A DNA stretch of 33,535 nucleotides from Clostridia bacterium (GTDB lineage Bacteria > Bacillota > Clostridia > Christensenellales > CAG-138), in assembly GCA_030527165.1 (NCBI GenBank), contig JAUNBH010000013.1:1-33535 (forward strand). The letters run 5' to 3'. Of the stretch, positions 8,562 to 17,206 are shown piece by piece (position 1 is the first letter of the stretch; every line of letters starts with the position of its first letter). Under the pieces are notes generated by a model that saw nothing but the letters and a program-made list of their open reading frames with translations, ran no database searches and was not told where the DNA came from. The position numbers and the translations under genes were made by a program.

Positions 8562-9663
8562 GAAGGGAACTGAAGGCCGGTATTGGCTTTGGATTCACAG
8601 GGCGCTCGGCGTAGCTGCACAGGCTTTCTACCTGCTGCTGTCCGAGTATGAAACTGCGCAGGCGGCGTATGAAGCAGTGAAGAGCAACAACATAAAGCCC
8701 GGTTCTTTTGCCACGCAGCGTGTAATTGATAAGCTGAAAGCGGGCCCCAGCGAAATGGAGTTGGACGATTACATAGCGCGTGTCGAGTCGCTCGGCATTA
8801 AGATGCTGCTCTCATGCGATGACGATTATCCGATGCTCCTGAAGCACATATTCGACTCACCGCCGGTATTGTACTATAAGGGCGTGGTCGAAACGGAGCC
8901 GGAGTTGCCTATTGCGGTCATAGGCGCGCGCAAGTGCACCGATTATGGGCGTAAGGTAGCGCGAATCATGTCAAAGCAGTTGGCGGACCTGGGCGCGCGG
9001 GTGGTTTCGGGCCTCGCATACGGTATAGACGCAGAGGCCTCGAGAGGTGCGTTGCGCAGCAGTTCGGACAACTGTACGATTGCGGTGCTCGGAAGCAGCA
9101 TCGACAGAATCTACCCTAAGACAAATGAACGCCTCGCGGCGGAAATAGTTGAGCGCGGCGCCTTGGTAAGCGAGTTCCCTCCGGGGTATCCGACGCTTAC
9201 GAGCAATTTCCCCATGCGCAATCGCATAATAAGCGGTTTGTCGAAAGGTGTGTTAGTAGTTGAAGCGGGATTCAAAAGCGGCACGAGTATAACCGTCGAT
9301 GCCGCCTTGGATCAGGGGCGCGACGTATTCTGCGTGCCCGGTCGCATTACGGATCCCCAGTCTGCAGGTACTAACAAGATGATACGGGAGGGAACCGCAA
9401 AAGCAGTATTTGGCGTTAACGATATACTCGAGGAATACGGTCTGCACGCTGACTCGCGGAAAGCCGTGCGCAAGGAATTGCGCCGTGTTCTGGATAAGCA
9501 GGCATATGCCGTCTACTCTATACTCTGTACTCAGCCCTGCAGTTTTGATGAACTGTGCATGATTACGGGCATTGCTCCCCCTGTTCTAAATTGTGTCTTG
9601 ACAGAGCTGGAGTTTTCTAGTTTAATTAGCCAATCGCCGGGCAGAGTATATACAGTCCAATGA
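8554..9663 (+). CDS. dprA: DNA processing protein DprA/Smf
   Basis: This 369-residue protein loads RecA on incoming single-stranded DNA during transformation and is widely kept in bacteria not known to be competent. The central Rossmann-like domain carries IGARKCTDYGRK (G124-R126), the SGLAYGIDAEAS loop and the FPMRNRIISGLS motif; a C-terminal winged-helix-like segment of about 60 residues ends the protein. The ATG at 8554 lies only 3-4 bases after GGAGGA (8545-8550), tighter than normal; the in-frame TTG at 8533 has no site. It overlaps comM by 8 bases and precedes topA, a standard Bacillota arrangement. Confidence 0.96.
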   Translation: MFEKGTEGRYWLWIHRALGVAAQAFYLLLSEYETAQAAYEAVKSNNIKPGSFATQRVIDKLKAGPSEMELDDYIARVESLGIKMLLSCDDDYPMLLKHIFDSPPVLYYKGVVETEPELPIAVIGARKCTDYGRKVARIMSKQLADLGARVVSGLAYGIDAEASRGALRSSSDNCTIAVLGSSIDRIYPKTNERLAAEIVERGALVSEFPPGYPTLTSNFPMRNRIISGLSKGVLVVEAGFKSGTSITVDAALDQGRDVFCVPGRITDPQSAGTNKMIREGTAKAVFGVNDILEEYGLHADSRKAVRKELRRVLDKQAYAVYSILCTQPCSFDELCMITGIAPPVLNCVLTELEFSSLISQSPGRVYTVQ

Positions 9664-9683
9664 TTGACGGAGGAAACTAGCGC

Positions 9684-11786
9684 ATGTCAAAGCTCGTTAT
9701 AGTCGAGTCACCAACAAAGGCAAAGACGATTGCCAAGTTTTTAGGCGCACAGTACAAGGTGCTGGCGTCAAACGGTCATGTTGCCGACCTGCCCAAGAGC
9801 GTGCTTGGCGTTGATGTAGACAACGGTTTTGCGCCGAAGTATATAACGCTCAGGGGTCGCGGAGATGTGCTCGACAGGATAAGGACCGAGGCGAAGAAGG
9901 CCGATCAGGTATTCCTTGCCACCGACCCGGATAGGGAGGGGGAGGCGATATCCTGGCATTTGGCTCGTTTGCTGAAGCTCGCGGATGATTCAGACTGCAG
10001 GATAGAGTTCAATGAGATTACGCCAAAGGCCGTAAAGAATGCGATCAAGCATCCTCGTGCGATAAACATAAATCTCGTTGACGCGCAACAGGCGAGACGT
10101 GTGCTCGACCGGCTGGTAGGCTATAAAATAAGCCCAATACTCTGGAGAAAGGTAAAGCGCGGCCTTTCCGCCGGTAGGGTGCAGTCGGTTGCGACGAGGA
10201 TAATATGCGATAAAGAGCGGGAGATACAGGGCTTTGTACCGCAAGAGTACTGGATAGTCACCGCAATGTTGACGCGCGACGGCATCAAGAAGCCCGTGTT
10301 AGCGCGCTTCTATGGCTTTGCCGGCAAGAAGGCGGAGCTTTCCACTGAAGATAGCGTGCGCGATGTAATGCGGCGAATCGACGGCACCAAGTTTGTAGTT
10401 GCGGAAGTACGTACGAACGAGAGAAAACGCCACGCGCTGCCGCCTTTCACTACGAGCAGTCTGCAGCAAGAGACGTCGCGCAAGCTTTCGCTTACAACGC
10501 AGATGACTATGATGGTGGCGCAGCAGCTCTACGAGGGCATAGACGTACTGGGAAAGGGCCCGGTAGGACTGATAACCTACATGCGCACGGATTCGGTGCG
10601 CGTGTCGTCTGAAGCTCAGAGCGCGGCCCTGAGTTACATACAGGATAAGTATGGCGACGCGTATGTGCCGGAGAAGCCGAACTTCTACAAAGGGCGCGCT
10701 AACGCGCAAGACGCGCATGAGGCAATACGCCCTTCCGATGTGTCCTTAACGCCGGAGAAGATAAAGAAATCGCTGACATCCTCGCAGTATCGGGTTTACA
10801 AGCTCATATACGACCGCTTTATTGCGAGCCAGATGGCTTCGCAGACGGTTGAGTCTACGACGGTATCGTTTGATGCAAACGGGTGCACTTTCCGGGCAAC
10901 CGGTGAGAGAGTGCTGTTTGACGGCTGGACGGCGGTTTACACGGAAGGAATGGATGCAAAGCACGAGAAGGAACAGCTTCTGCCGCGAATCGCCGAGGGC
11001 GAGCAGTTCAACGCCGTTTCCGTTGAACCCGAGCAGAAGTTCACGCAGCCGCCGTCGCGGTATACTGAAGCAACTCTCGTAAAGCTTCTGGAGGAGAAGG
11101 GCATAGGGCGTCCGAGCACCTATGCGCCCACTATTTCTGCAATCATAAACAGGCGCTATGTCAAGCGCGAGAAAAAGCAGCTCGTTCCGACCGATTTGGG
11201 ATTTGTGGTAACCGAGCTGATGCAGGACAATTTCGAGAATATTGTCAGCCTTGAGTTCACTGCGGAAATGGAGGAGATGTTGGATCACATTGAGCACGGG
11301 GAAGTCGCGTGGAATTCGGTTATCGCCGACTTCTACGGCCCTTTCATTGCGTCCGTGGAGCGCGCTTCCGAGAGTATCGAGCGCATAGTGATACCCGATG
11401 AAGAGTCCGACATTGTTTGCGACAAGTGCGGCGGGATAATGGTGTATAAAGAGGGACGCTTCGGTAGATTTCTCGCTTGCAAGAACTATCCGGAATGCAA
11501 GAACACTATGCCGATTTTAGAACCCATCGGCGTTCCCTGTCCTAAGTGTGGAAAGGATATAGTAGTCAAGCGCTCCCGTGCAGGCAGGACTTTCTACGGT
11601 TGCTCCGGATATCCGGAGTGCGACTTTGCGGTTGGTCAAAAGCCAGTCAATAAGAAATGCAGCCACTGCGGCGCTATAATGGTCGTGCGATACGGGAGAA
11701 CAGTCTGTTCCAATTCCGAATGCGTGAAACAGAGGAGCGCTGCAGCAAAGCAAAAAGCGGAGCAGGGCGACAGCAGGAATGAGTGA
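9684..11786 (+). CDS. topA: DNA topoisomerase I (type IA)
   Basis: This 700-residue enzyme relaxes negative supercoils through a transient 5'-phosphotyrosine link. The TOPRIM domain has E8 (VIVESPTKAKTIAKFLG) and the metal-binding ATDPDREGE cluster; the catalytic tyrosine is Y299 in ITYMRTDSVR; IGRPSTYAPTI marks the central domain. Three C4 zinc ribbons end the protein (CDKCG..CKNYPEC, CPKCG..CSGYPEC, CSHCG..CSNSEC), the common Bacillota number. GGAGGA at 9669-9674 supports the start at 9684, 20 bases after dprA. trmFO overlaps its end by 8 bases. Confidence 0.98.
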   Translation: MSKLVIVESPTKAKTIAKFLGAQYKVLASNGHVADLPKSVLGVDVDNGFAPKYITLRGRGDVLDRIRTEAKKADQVFLATDPDREGEAISWHLARLLKLADDSDCRIEFNEITPKAVKNAIKHPRAININLVDAQQARRVLDRLVGYKISPILWRKVKRGLSAGRVQSVATRIICDKEREIQGFVPQEYWIVTAMLTRDGIKKPVLARFYGFAGKKAELSTEDSVRDVMRRIDGTKFVVAEVRTNERKRHALPPFTTSSLQQETSRKLSLTTQMTMMVAQQLYEGIDVLGKGPVGLITYMRTDSVRVSSEAQSAALSYIQDKYGDAYVPEKPNFYKGRANAQDAHEAIRPSDVSLTPEKIKKSLTSSQYRVYKLIYDRFIASQMASQTVESTTVSFDANGCTFRATGERVLFDGWTAVYTEGMDAKHEKEQLLPRIAEGEQFNAVSVEPEQKFTQPPSRYTEATLVKLLEEKGIGRPSTYAPTISAIINRRYVKREKKQLVPTDLGFVVTELMQDNFENIVSLEFTAEMEEMLDHIEHGEVAWNSVIADFYGPFIASVERASESIERIVIPDEESDIVCDKCGGIMVYKEGRFGRFLACKNYPECKNTMPILEPIGVPCPKCGKDIVVKRSRAGRTFYGCSGYPECDFAVGQKPVNKKCSHCGAIMVVRYGRTVCSNSECVKQRSAAAKQKAEQGDSRNE

Positions 11787-13077
11787 GGTTGCGATAGTAG
11801 GCGCGGGCCTTGCCGGCTGTGAGGCGGCGTATCAGCTCGCTGAGCGCGGCGTCAAGGTTATACTGTATGAGATGAAGCCCAATGACAGGCAGCCCGCGCA
11901 CAAGTCTGACGGCTTTGCGGAGCTGGTGTGCTCTAACTCGTTGAGATCTGACAGATTGACCAATGCCGTTGGCCTGCTTAAGGAGGAACTGCGCAGGCTT
12001 GGTTCGTTGGTGATGAGGGCTGCGGATGCAACGCGCGTTCCTGCCGGCGGCGCTTTGGCCGTCGATAGGGCGGCATTTTCGCAGTATATTACGGATACTA
12101 TACTCACACATCCGAGTATTGCGGTCGTTACTGAGACTGTGACAGAGATTCCGGACACGCCGTGCATAATTGCATCGGGCCCGCTGACAGACGGCGCGCT
12201 GCTCCGTTCTATCGAATCCAAACTGGGCGCCTGCCTGCACTTTCATGATGCCGCTGCACCCATAGTCACGCACGAATCACTCGACATGAATGTTATATTC
12301 GAGGCGTCACGATATGATAGGGGCAGCGATTATCTCAACTGTCCAATGACGCGCGACGAGTATTTCGCTTTCGTTGAGGCGATTGTCAGTGCTGAGACAG
12401 TCAAGCCGCACGACTTTGAATCGCCCAAGGTATTCGAGGGCTGCATGCCCATTGAAGTTATGGCGAAGCGCGGCAGCATGACGCTTGCGTATGGCCCGCT
12501 TAAGCCAGTAGGGCTGGATGACCCGCGCCGGTCGGAAGCACCGTTTGCGGTCGTCCAACTCAGGCGTGAGAACGCAGAGGGAACGCTGTACAACCTGGTG
12601 GGCTTCCAAACAAACCTGAAGTTCTCGGAGCAGCGCAGAGTTTTCGGCATGATACCCGGATTGAGCGCGGCGGAGTACATGCGCTATGGAGTCATGCATA
12701 GGAACTCGTTCATATCCTCGCCCGGGAAACTCAACAGCTCCTACGAGTGTGTAGATATACCTATGCTGTTCTTTGCAGGCCAGATAACGGGTGTGGAGGG
12801 ATATGTTGAAAGCGCATCCAGCGGCTTTGTCGCAGCTTTGGCAGCGCATAGGAGATTGAGCGGAGCGCCTGAGATTGATTTTGGTCAGCGCACCGCCATA
12901 GGCGCTCTCGCGCATTACATCTCCGGGTACGCAGGCCGCGATTTTCAGCCTATGAACATAAACTACGGCATTATGACGCCGCCTGACATTCGTATCCGTA
13001 ACAAACAGGCACGTTATAGCGCGATTGCTGAACGCGCGCTCAAAACAATCGACGATATAGTTGCAAATGGTTTATAA
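11779..13077 (+). CDS. trmFO: Folate-dependent tRNA (uracil-54-C5)-methyltransferase TrmFO
   Basis: This 432-residue flavoprotein makes ribothymidine at tRNA position 54 using methylenetetrahydrofolate and FADH2. The N-terminal dinucleotide-binding motif GAGLAGCEAA (G8-A17) and the following acidic strand end YEMKP are clear, as are the family segments AELVCSNSLRS, NLVGFQTNLKFSEQ and GQITGVEGYVESASSG. Length is typical (430-450). The start at 11779 overlaps topA by 8 bases and has only a weak binding site, so it is probably translated by coupling. The stop TAA is followed directly by TGA. In many Bacillota xerC lies next; here hslV follows after a 66-base gap. Confidence 0.97.
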   Translation: MSEVAIVGAGLAGCEAAYQLAERGVKVILYEMKPNDRQPAHKSDGFAELVCSNSLRSDRLTNAVGLLKEELRRLGSLVMRAADATRVPAGGALAVDRAAFSQYITDTILTHPSIAVVTETVTEIPDTPCIIASGPLTDGALLRSIESKLGACLHFHDAAAPIVTHESLDMNVIFEASRYDRGSDYLNCPMTRDEYFAFVEAIVSAETVKPHDFESPKVFEGCMPIEVMAKRGSMTLAYGPLKPVGLDDPRRSEAPFAVVQLRRENAEGTLYNLVGFQTNLKFSEQRRVFGMIPGLSAAEYMRYGVMHRNSFISSPGKLNSSYECVDIPMLFFAGQITGVEGYVESASSGFVAALAAHRRLSGAPEIDFGQRTAIGALAHYISGYAGRDFQPMNINYGIMTPPDIRIRNKQARYSAIAERALKTIDDIVANGL

Positions 13078-13104
13078 TGATTTCACATTTTCACCTCAGC
13101 GATG

Positions 13105-13113
13105 TGTTATCAT
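13105..13113 (+). promoter_or_regulatory. Possible extended -10 promoter of hslVU
   Basis: TGT-TATCAT at 13105-13113 matches the extended -10 form used elsewhere in this window. No convincing -35 is found at 17 bases. It sits in the 66-base gap between trmFO and hslV, which is the largest gap in this gene block. Weak evidence. Confidence 0.35.
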
Positions 13114-13143
13114 AACTTAATAAAGGTATTCTGGAGGACTTTG

Positions 13144-13677
13144 ATGGGATTTGAAGGTACTACCATATTAGCGGTTCGCAAGGATGGCAAGTGCGCAATT
13201 GCGGGAGACGGTCAGGTAACTTTTGGCGATGCCACTGTCATGAAGCACGGTGCAAAGAAGGTTAGACGGCTGTACCACGGCAAAGTTGTAGTAGGCTTTG
13301 CGGGCTCCGTTGCAGACGCCTTCTCGCTTTGCGAACGATTTGAGGGTAAGCTTGAGAAGTATAGCGGGAGCCTGAAGCGCGCGGCAGTTTCTCTGGCGCA
13401 GGATTGGCGCACTGACAAGGCGCTGAGGCAACTTCAGGCAATGCTCATTGCTGCTGATGCCGACAATCTATTGCTCATATCCGGAACTGGAGAGGTCATA
13501 GACCCTGACGACGGCATACTTGCCATTGGCTCGGGCGGCATGTACGCCATGTCCGCGGCGAGGGCTTTGAGCAGATGCACGGAAATGAGCGCTGAAGAAA
13601 TCGTGTACAACTCCATGAAGGTCGCGGCAGAGATATGCGTGTACACGAATGACAACATTACTATTGAGGTGCTGTGA
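13144..13677 (+). CDS. hslV: ATP-dependent protease proteolytic subunit HslV (ClpQ)
   Basis: This 177-residue subunit forms the double hexameric proteolytic core that works with HslU. It has the proteasome beta fold. The N-terminus reads [15 protein letters not shown], so a five-residue propeptide would be removed to expose the catalytic threonine T6; the following AGDGQVTFG and [10 protein letters not shown] segments are family hallmarks. Bacillus subtilis uses an N-terminal serine instead, so this is the canonical threonine type. GGAGG at 13133-13137 fixes the ATG at 13144; an upstream in-frame start at 13102 would add 14 unrelated residues. hslU follows after 9 bases. Confidence 0.97.
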   Translation: MGFEGTTILAVRKDGKCAIAGDGQVTFGDATVMKHGAKKVRRLYHGKVVVGFAGSVADAFSLCERFEGKLEKYSGSLKRAAVSLAQDWRTDKALRQLQAMLIAADADNLLLISGTGEVIDPDDGILAIGSGGMYAMSAARALSRCTEMSAEEIVYNSMKVAAEICVYTNDNITIEVL

Positions 13678-13686
13678 GGTATGAGT

Positions 13687-15066
13687 ATGCAGACGCCAAA
13701 AGAGATAGTTGCAGCGCTTGACAAATACATAGTCGGTCAATATGACGCCAAACGCGCCGTTGCCATCGCACTGCGCAACCGTTACCGCAGAAGTCAGCTT
13801 TCTGATGAACTGCGCGAGGAAATAACACCGAAAAACATAATCATGATGGGTCCGACGGGCGTTGGTAAGACAGAGATTGCGCGTCGGCTCGCAAAGCTGG
13901 TGAATGCGCCCTTTGTAAAAGTTGAGGCCACCAAATTTACGGAAGTGGGCTATGTCGGCCGCGACGTAGATTCGATAATTCGCGACCTAATGGAGGCTTC
14001 CATACGCTTGACTAAGAACCGCAAGTATCAGCTCGTCAAGTTTGTAGCCGAAGCTGCGGTGGAGCAGCGGCTTGTGGACTTGCTGTCGCCGCGCAAGAAA
14101 ACTGCTTCAAAACCAATGACGCCAATAATGCAGCTCCTGGGCGCTGGCGCTGCTCAACAACCGGAAGAGTCTAATGTAACTGATGCCGAGAGAGCGGCAG
14201 CAGAGAGCACGCGCACACAGCTCCTTAGCGAGTTGCGCGCCGGAATGCACGAACAGGATATTGTAGAAATTGAGGTGGAGCAGACTCCGCCCCAGAACGA
14301 CGCGATGTTTGCCATAGGCGTCGATTTGGGCGACATGCTCGGCGGAATACTGCCAAAGCGCACAAAGCTGCGCAAAGTGCCGGTTAGCGAAGCACGCAGG
14401 ATTCTCATATTGGAGGAATCTGACAAGCTCGTCGATATGGATGAGGTGATTCGCGAGGCAGTTGAGAACGCAGAGCAAAACGGCATTGTATTCATTGACG
14501 AGATAGACAAGATAATCGGAAGTCATGACATATCGGGTCCCGATGTATCCAGGGAGGGCGTGCAGCGCGACATATTGCCGATAGTCGAGGGGAGCACGGT
14601 GTCGACTAAATACGGGCCGGTTAAGACGGATCACATGCTCTTCATAGCTGCCGGCGCTTTCCATGTGGCTAAAGCTTCCGACATGATTCCGGAGCTCCAA
14701 GGGCGTTTCCCGATTAAGGTCGAACTGTCTTCGTTGTCGGTCGACGACTATGCGCGCATACTCACGCAGCCCGAAAACTCGGTCACGATGCAATATGCGG
14801 CGCTGCTGCTCGCAGACAGTATCAAGCTTACGTTTACTGAGGATGCGCTAATGTGCATCGCTCAGCATGCATACGACACAAATGAGACGACGGAAAATAT
14901 CGGCGCCAGGCGCTTGCACACGATTGTAGAGCAGCTGCTGGAGGATATCTCGTTCAACGCCGGCGGTGACCATCCGCTCATTGATGTCGTGATAGATGCA
15001 AACTATGTCAAGGAACGCTTAGCCATGACCGACCAGGCGGCTGACTTATCAAAGTACATTATCTGA
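13687..15066 (+). CDS. hslU: ATP-dependent protease ATPase subunit HslU (ClpY)
   Basis: This 459-residue AAA+ unfoldase feeds substrates to HslV. Walker A GPTGVGKT is at residues 55-62, followed by the pore-region segment KFTEVGYVGRDVDSIIRDL; the intermediate domain spans roughly residues 110-240; Walker B IVFIDEIDKI and the GARRLHTIVE sensor-2 segment are intact. I prefer the ATG at 13687 (MQTPKEIVAALDKYIVGQ) because GAGG at 13676-13679 is 7 bases upstream; the ATG at 13681 is only one base from that site. No codY follows, unlike many Bacillota. The gene ends 7 bases from a convergent minus-strand gene, with no terminator in the gap. Confidence 0.97.
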   Translation: MQTPKEIVAALDKYIVGQYDAKRAVAIALRNRYRRSQLSDELREEITPKNIIMMGPTGVGKTEIARRLAKLVNAPFVKVEATKFTEVGYVGRDVDSIIRDLMEASIRLTKNRKYQLVKFVAEAAVEQRLVDLLSPRKKTASKPMTPIMQLLGAGAAQQPEESNVTDAERAAAESTRTQLLSELRAGMHEQDIVEIEVEQTPPQNDAMFAIGVDLGDMLGGILPKRTKLRKVPVSEARRILILEESDKLVDMDEVIREAVENAEQNGIVFIDEIDKIIGSHDISGPDVSREGVQRDILPIVEGSTVSTKYGPVKTDHMLFIAAGAFHVAKASDMIPELQGRFPIKVELSSLSVDDYARILTQPENSVTMQYAALLLADSIKLTFTEDALMCIAQHAYDTNETTENIGARRLHTIVEQLLEDISFNAGGDHPLIDVVIDANYVKERLAMTDQAADLSKYII

Positions 15067-15073
15067 CCTGACA

Positions 15074-15889
15074 CTATGTATCGGTTGCCGGCAGTCTGTT
15101 GACTATTGTGGATATGGCTGCAAAACTCATGCACAGCAGCGCCATCATTCGATAGTACAGCGCATAGCGCATTATAAACGACAACAAGAATAACACGCCC
15201 GCGAGCACGACATACCCCATAGCGCGACTCCTTAAGAAGGGCTTGATTCGAGTGAATCGTGTGCCCTTCTTATCTTTTGCGAGCGAAGCGAGCAAGCGTG
15301 CGTCTACCTCAGCATCGTCGATTTGAGTGACTAATCCGCAATCTAACGCGAGCGCTATGAATTCTTCCGAGAGATAGAAACGAAATGTGCATTCGCCAAG
15401 CGCGCGCTCGATAGCAACGGCTTCCTTAGTAAGTGCTGCCACAGTGAACACCGCTATCTTGGACTTTCCGGCGTCTTTTGCAGCTCTATAGGCCGAAAGC
15501 AGACAGTCTTCGTTTACTTCCCGCAGGGATTGATGCACATACAGGTGCCAATCGGTGTTAGGTAAGGCGCGCTTACAGCATTCCAACAGCGCATCCGAGC
15601 TGGAAGTGAGCATATCTATCTGCTGGTACTCGCGTCTCAGCTTAGCACGCTGATGTGATATGTGCCTGGCGAGGACGCGGCGCTTAATGGCTTCAATCAG
15701 CGCCGACAGGAGCGCGAGGCCTGCGAGCGCGAGCACTATGGCGGCGGAGTCGCGAACGGATGATAGAAAGAACAAGTACAGCGCACAGAACAACAGCAAG
15801 CGCATGAACATGAAATCTATCGCTCTGCCTATCTTGCTGCGGCCGCGATATAACGATTTCTTGTAGTACTCGAGTACTTCGGCTCTCAT
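15074..15889 (-). CDS. Unrecognised membrane protein with central soluble domain
   Basis: I do not recognise a named family for this 271-residue protein. It has a basic N-terminus, two adjacent hydrophobic helices at about residues 27-68, a soluble central region of about 150 residues, and two more helices near residues 227-263. The soluble part contains NTDWHLYVHQSLREVNEDCLL, then a strand-like KIAVFTVAAL and a FRFYLSEEFIALAL segment; the alternation of helix and strand vaguely recalls restriction-endonuclease-like folds, which is speculation. The ATG at 15889 follows GAGGTG by 5 bases on the minus strand. It is convergent with hslU and divergent from pepT. Its coding sequence contains a strong terminator-like hairpin at 15233-15272 and a 14-base palindrome near its start. 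Confidence 0.85.
   Translation of the reverse strand: MRAEVLEYYKKSLYRGRSKIGRAIDFMFMRLLLFCALYLFFLSSVRDSAAIVLALAGLALLSALIEAIKRRVLARHISHQRAKLRREYQQIDMLTSSSDALLECCKRALPNTDWHLYVHQSLREVNEDCLLSAYRAAKDAGKSKIAVFTVAALTKEAVAIERALGECTFRFYLSEEFIALALDCGLVTQIDDAEVDARLLASLAKDKKGTRFTRIKPFLRSRAMGYVVLAGVLFLLSFIMRYALYYRMMALLCMSFAAISTIVNRLPATDT
15233..15278 (+). terminator. Terminator-like hairpin inside the minus-strand membrane-protein gene
   Basis: A perfect 10-bp outer stem pairs 15233-15242 (TAAGAAGGGC) with 15263-15272 (GCCCTTCTTA). Within its loop GATTC (15245-15249) pairs with GAATC (15254-15258). On the plus strand TCTTTT follows at 15273-15278. It is oriented to stop hslU transcripts about 170 bases after the hslU stop, while lying within the coding sequence of the opposing gene. 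Confidence 0.6.
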
Positions 15890-15936
15890 TACAACACCTC
15901 TGACTGATTATTGCCAATGGGATTTAAGCTATACGA

Positions 15937-15965
15937 TTGAGAGGTTGCGTCCGGTGTGATATAAT
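15937..15965 (+). promoter_or_regulatory. Probable sigma-A promoter of pepT-thrC
   Basis: TTGAGA (15937-15942), a 17-base spacer and a perfect TATAAT (15960-15965) with extended -10 TGA (15957-15959). It lies between the divergent membrane-protein gene and pepT and gives a leader of about 15-20 bases ahead of pepT. Confidence 0.85.
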
Positions 15966-15987
15966 CCTCAAAAAGCCGGGAGGGACT

Positions 15988-17196
15988 ATGGAAACTGTAA
16001 TAGATAGATTCTTGCGATATGTTTCGTTTGATACGCAATCGGATCACGAGTCCGAGACGACGCCCAGCACTGACAAACAGAAGGCGCTTGCACGTCAACT
16101 CGTCAAGGAACTGCTCGATATGGGCGTGAAGAACGCCAGAATGGACGAATACGGGTACGTATACGCAAGCATACCTGCGAATGTTGACGGCGTACCGTCT
16201 TTGGGATTTATTGCTCACATGGACACTTCCCCCGACGCGCCCGGAGCGAATATTGTACCGCGCATAGTTGCGAACTACGATGGCGGTGACATACAGCTCA
16301 ATGGAAGTACCGTACTATCGTCTCGCGATTATCCGAGACTCGCCAAGTACGCCGGAACGGACATGATAGTTACAGACGGCACTACGCTTTTAGGGGCCGA
16401 CGACAAGGCGGGAATCGCCGAGATAATGACGCTCGCCGCCATACTTGCTGTCGATCCGACGATAGAGCACGGCGAGATTTGTATCGCGTTTACACCCGAT
16501 GAGGAAGTGGGCAGGGGAACCGACAAGTTTGATGTGGAGGGCTTCGGCGCGCAATTCGCATACACCGTAGACGGCGGCGAGTTGGGCACGATTGAGTACG
16601 AGAACTTCAATGCCGCCACAGCAAAAGTGAGAGTCCGCGGACTGGGCATACATCCGGGCGGCGCGAAAAACCACCTGATAAACTCGATTCACGTGGCCAA
16701 GGAGTTCGATGCAATGCTGCCGGCAGCGCAGAGGCCGGAATACACCGAGGGCTACGAGGGCTTCATTCACCTGACCTCTATCGAAGGCGATATAGAGAGT
16801 ACTTCAATGTCCTACATAATACGCGACCACGACATGGATAAGTTCCGCGCCAAGAAAGCGCTGATGGAAAAAGCCGCTGAAATCATCAATCTGCGCTATG
16901 GCGAAGTGCTGCAGCTTGCGATAACTGATTCATATTTCAACATGCGCGAGATGATTGAGCCGCACATGGGACTGATTACGTCCGTACAGGATATAATGCG
17001 CGACTTGGGCATAACTCCCATCACAACGCCGGTGAGAGGCGGCACAGATGGCGCCAGGCTGTCTTTTATGGGACTGCCGTGTCCCAATATATGCACCGGT
17101 GGAATGAACTACCACGGGCGTTATGAGTGCATACCCGTGCAGTCCATGGAGAAGGTATGCGACGTTCTGCTCGAGATTGTCAGACGCTTTAGGTAG
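15988..17196 (+). CDS. pepT: Peptidase T (tripeptide aminopeptidase)
   Basis: This 402-residue cytoplasmic di-zinc enzyme of the M20 family removes N-terminal residues from tripeptides. Metal ligands are visible: H77 and D79 in GFIAHMDTSPD, the aspartate of GADDKAG (138/139), and the catalytic/ligand glutamates E172-E173 in FTPDEEVGRGTDKFD; the dimerisation-domain signature GIHPGGAKNHLINS and GGTDGARLS follow. Length agrees with characterised PepT (about 408). GGGAGGG at 15978-15984 sets the ATG at 15988. It leads a two-gene unit with thrC, whose start lies 10 bases after its stop. Confidence 0.97.
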   Translation: METVIDRFLRYVSFDTQSDHESETTPSTDKQKALARQLVKELLDMGVKNARMDEYGYVYASIPANVDGVPSLGFIAHMDTSPDAPGANIVPRIVANYDGGDIQLNGSTVLSSRDYPRLAKYAGTDMIVTDGTTLLGADDKAGIAEIMTLAAILAVDPTIEHGEICIAFTPDEEVGRGTDKFDVEGFGAQFAYTVDGGELGTIEYENFNAATAKVRVRGLGIHPGGAKNHLINSIHVAKEFDAMLPAAQRPEYTEGYEGFIHLTSIEGDIESTSMSYIIRDHDMDKFRAKKALMEKAAEIINLRYGEVLQLAITDSYFNMREMIEPHMGLITSVQDIMRDLGITPITTPVRGGTDGARLSFMGLPCPNICTGGMNYHGRYECIPVQSMEKVCDVLLEIVRRFR

Positions 17197-17206
17197 GGAT
17201 GCGGGT

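Noticed and set aside
12307-12915. Minus-strand 202-residue open frame inside trmFO
   Set aside because: It is antisense to an intact, well-conserved trmFO and shows no domain; a codon-bias shadow.
14107-14793. Minus-strand 228-residue open frame inside hslU
   Set aside because: Antisense to the conserved hslU core and without its own start signals.
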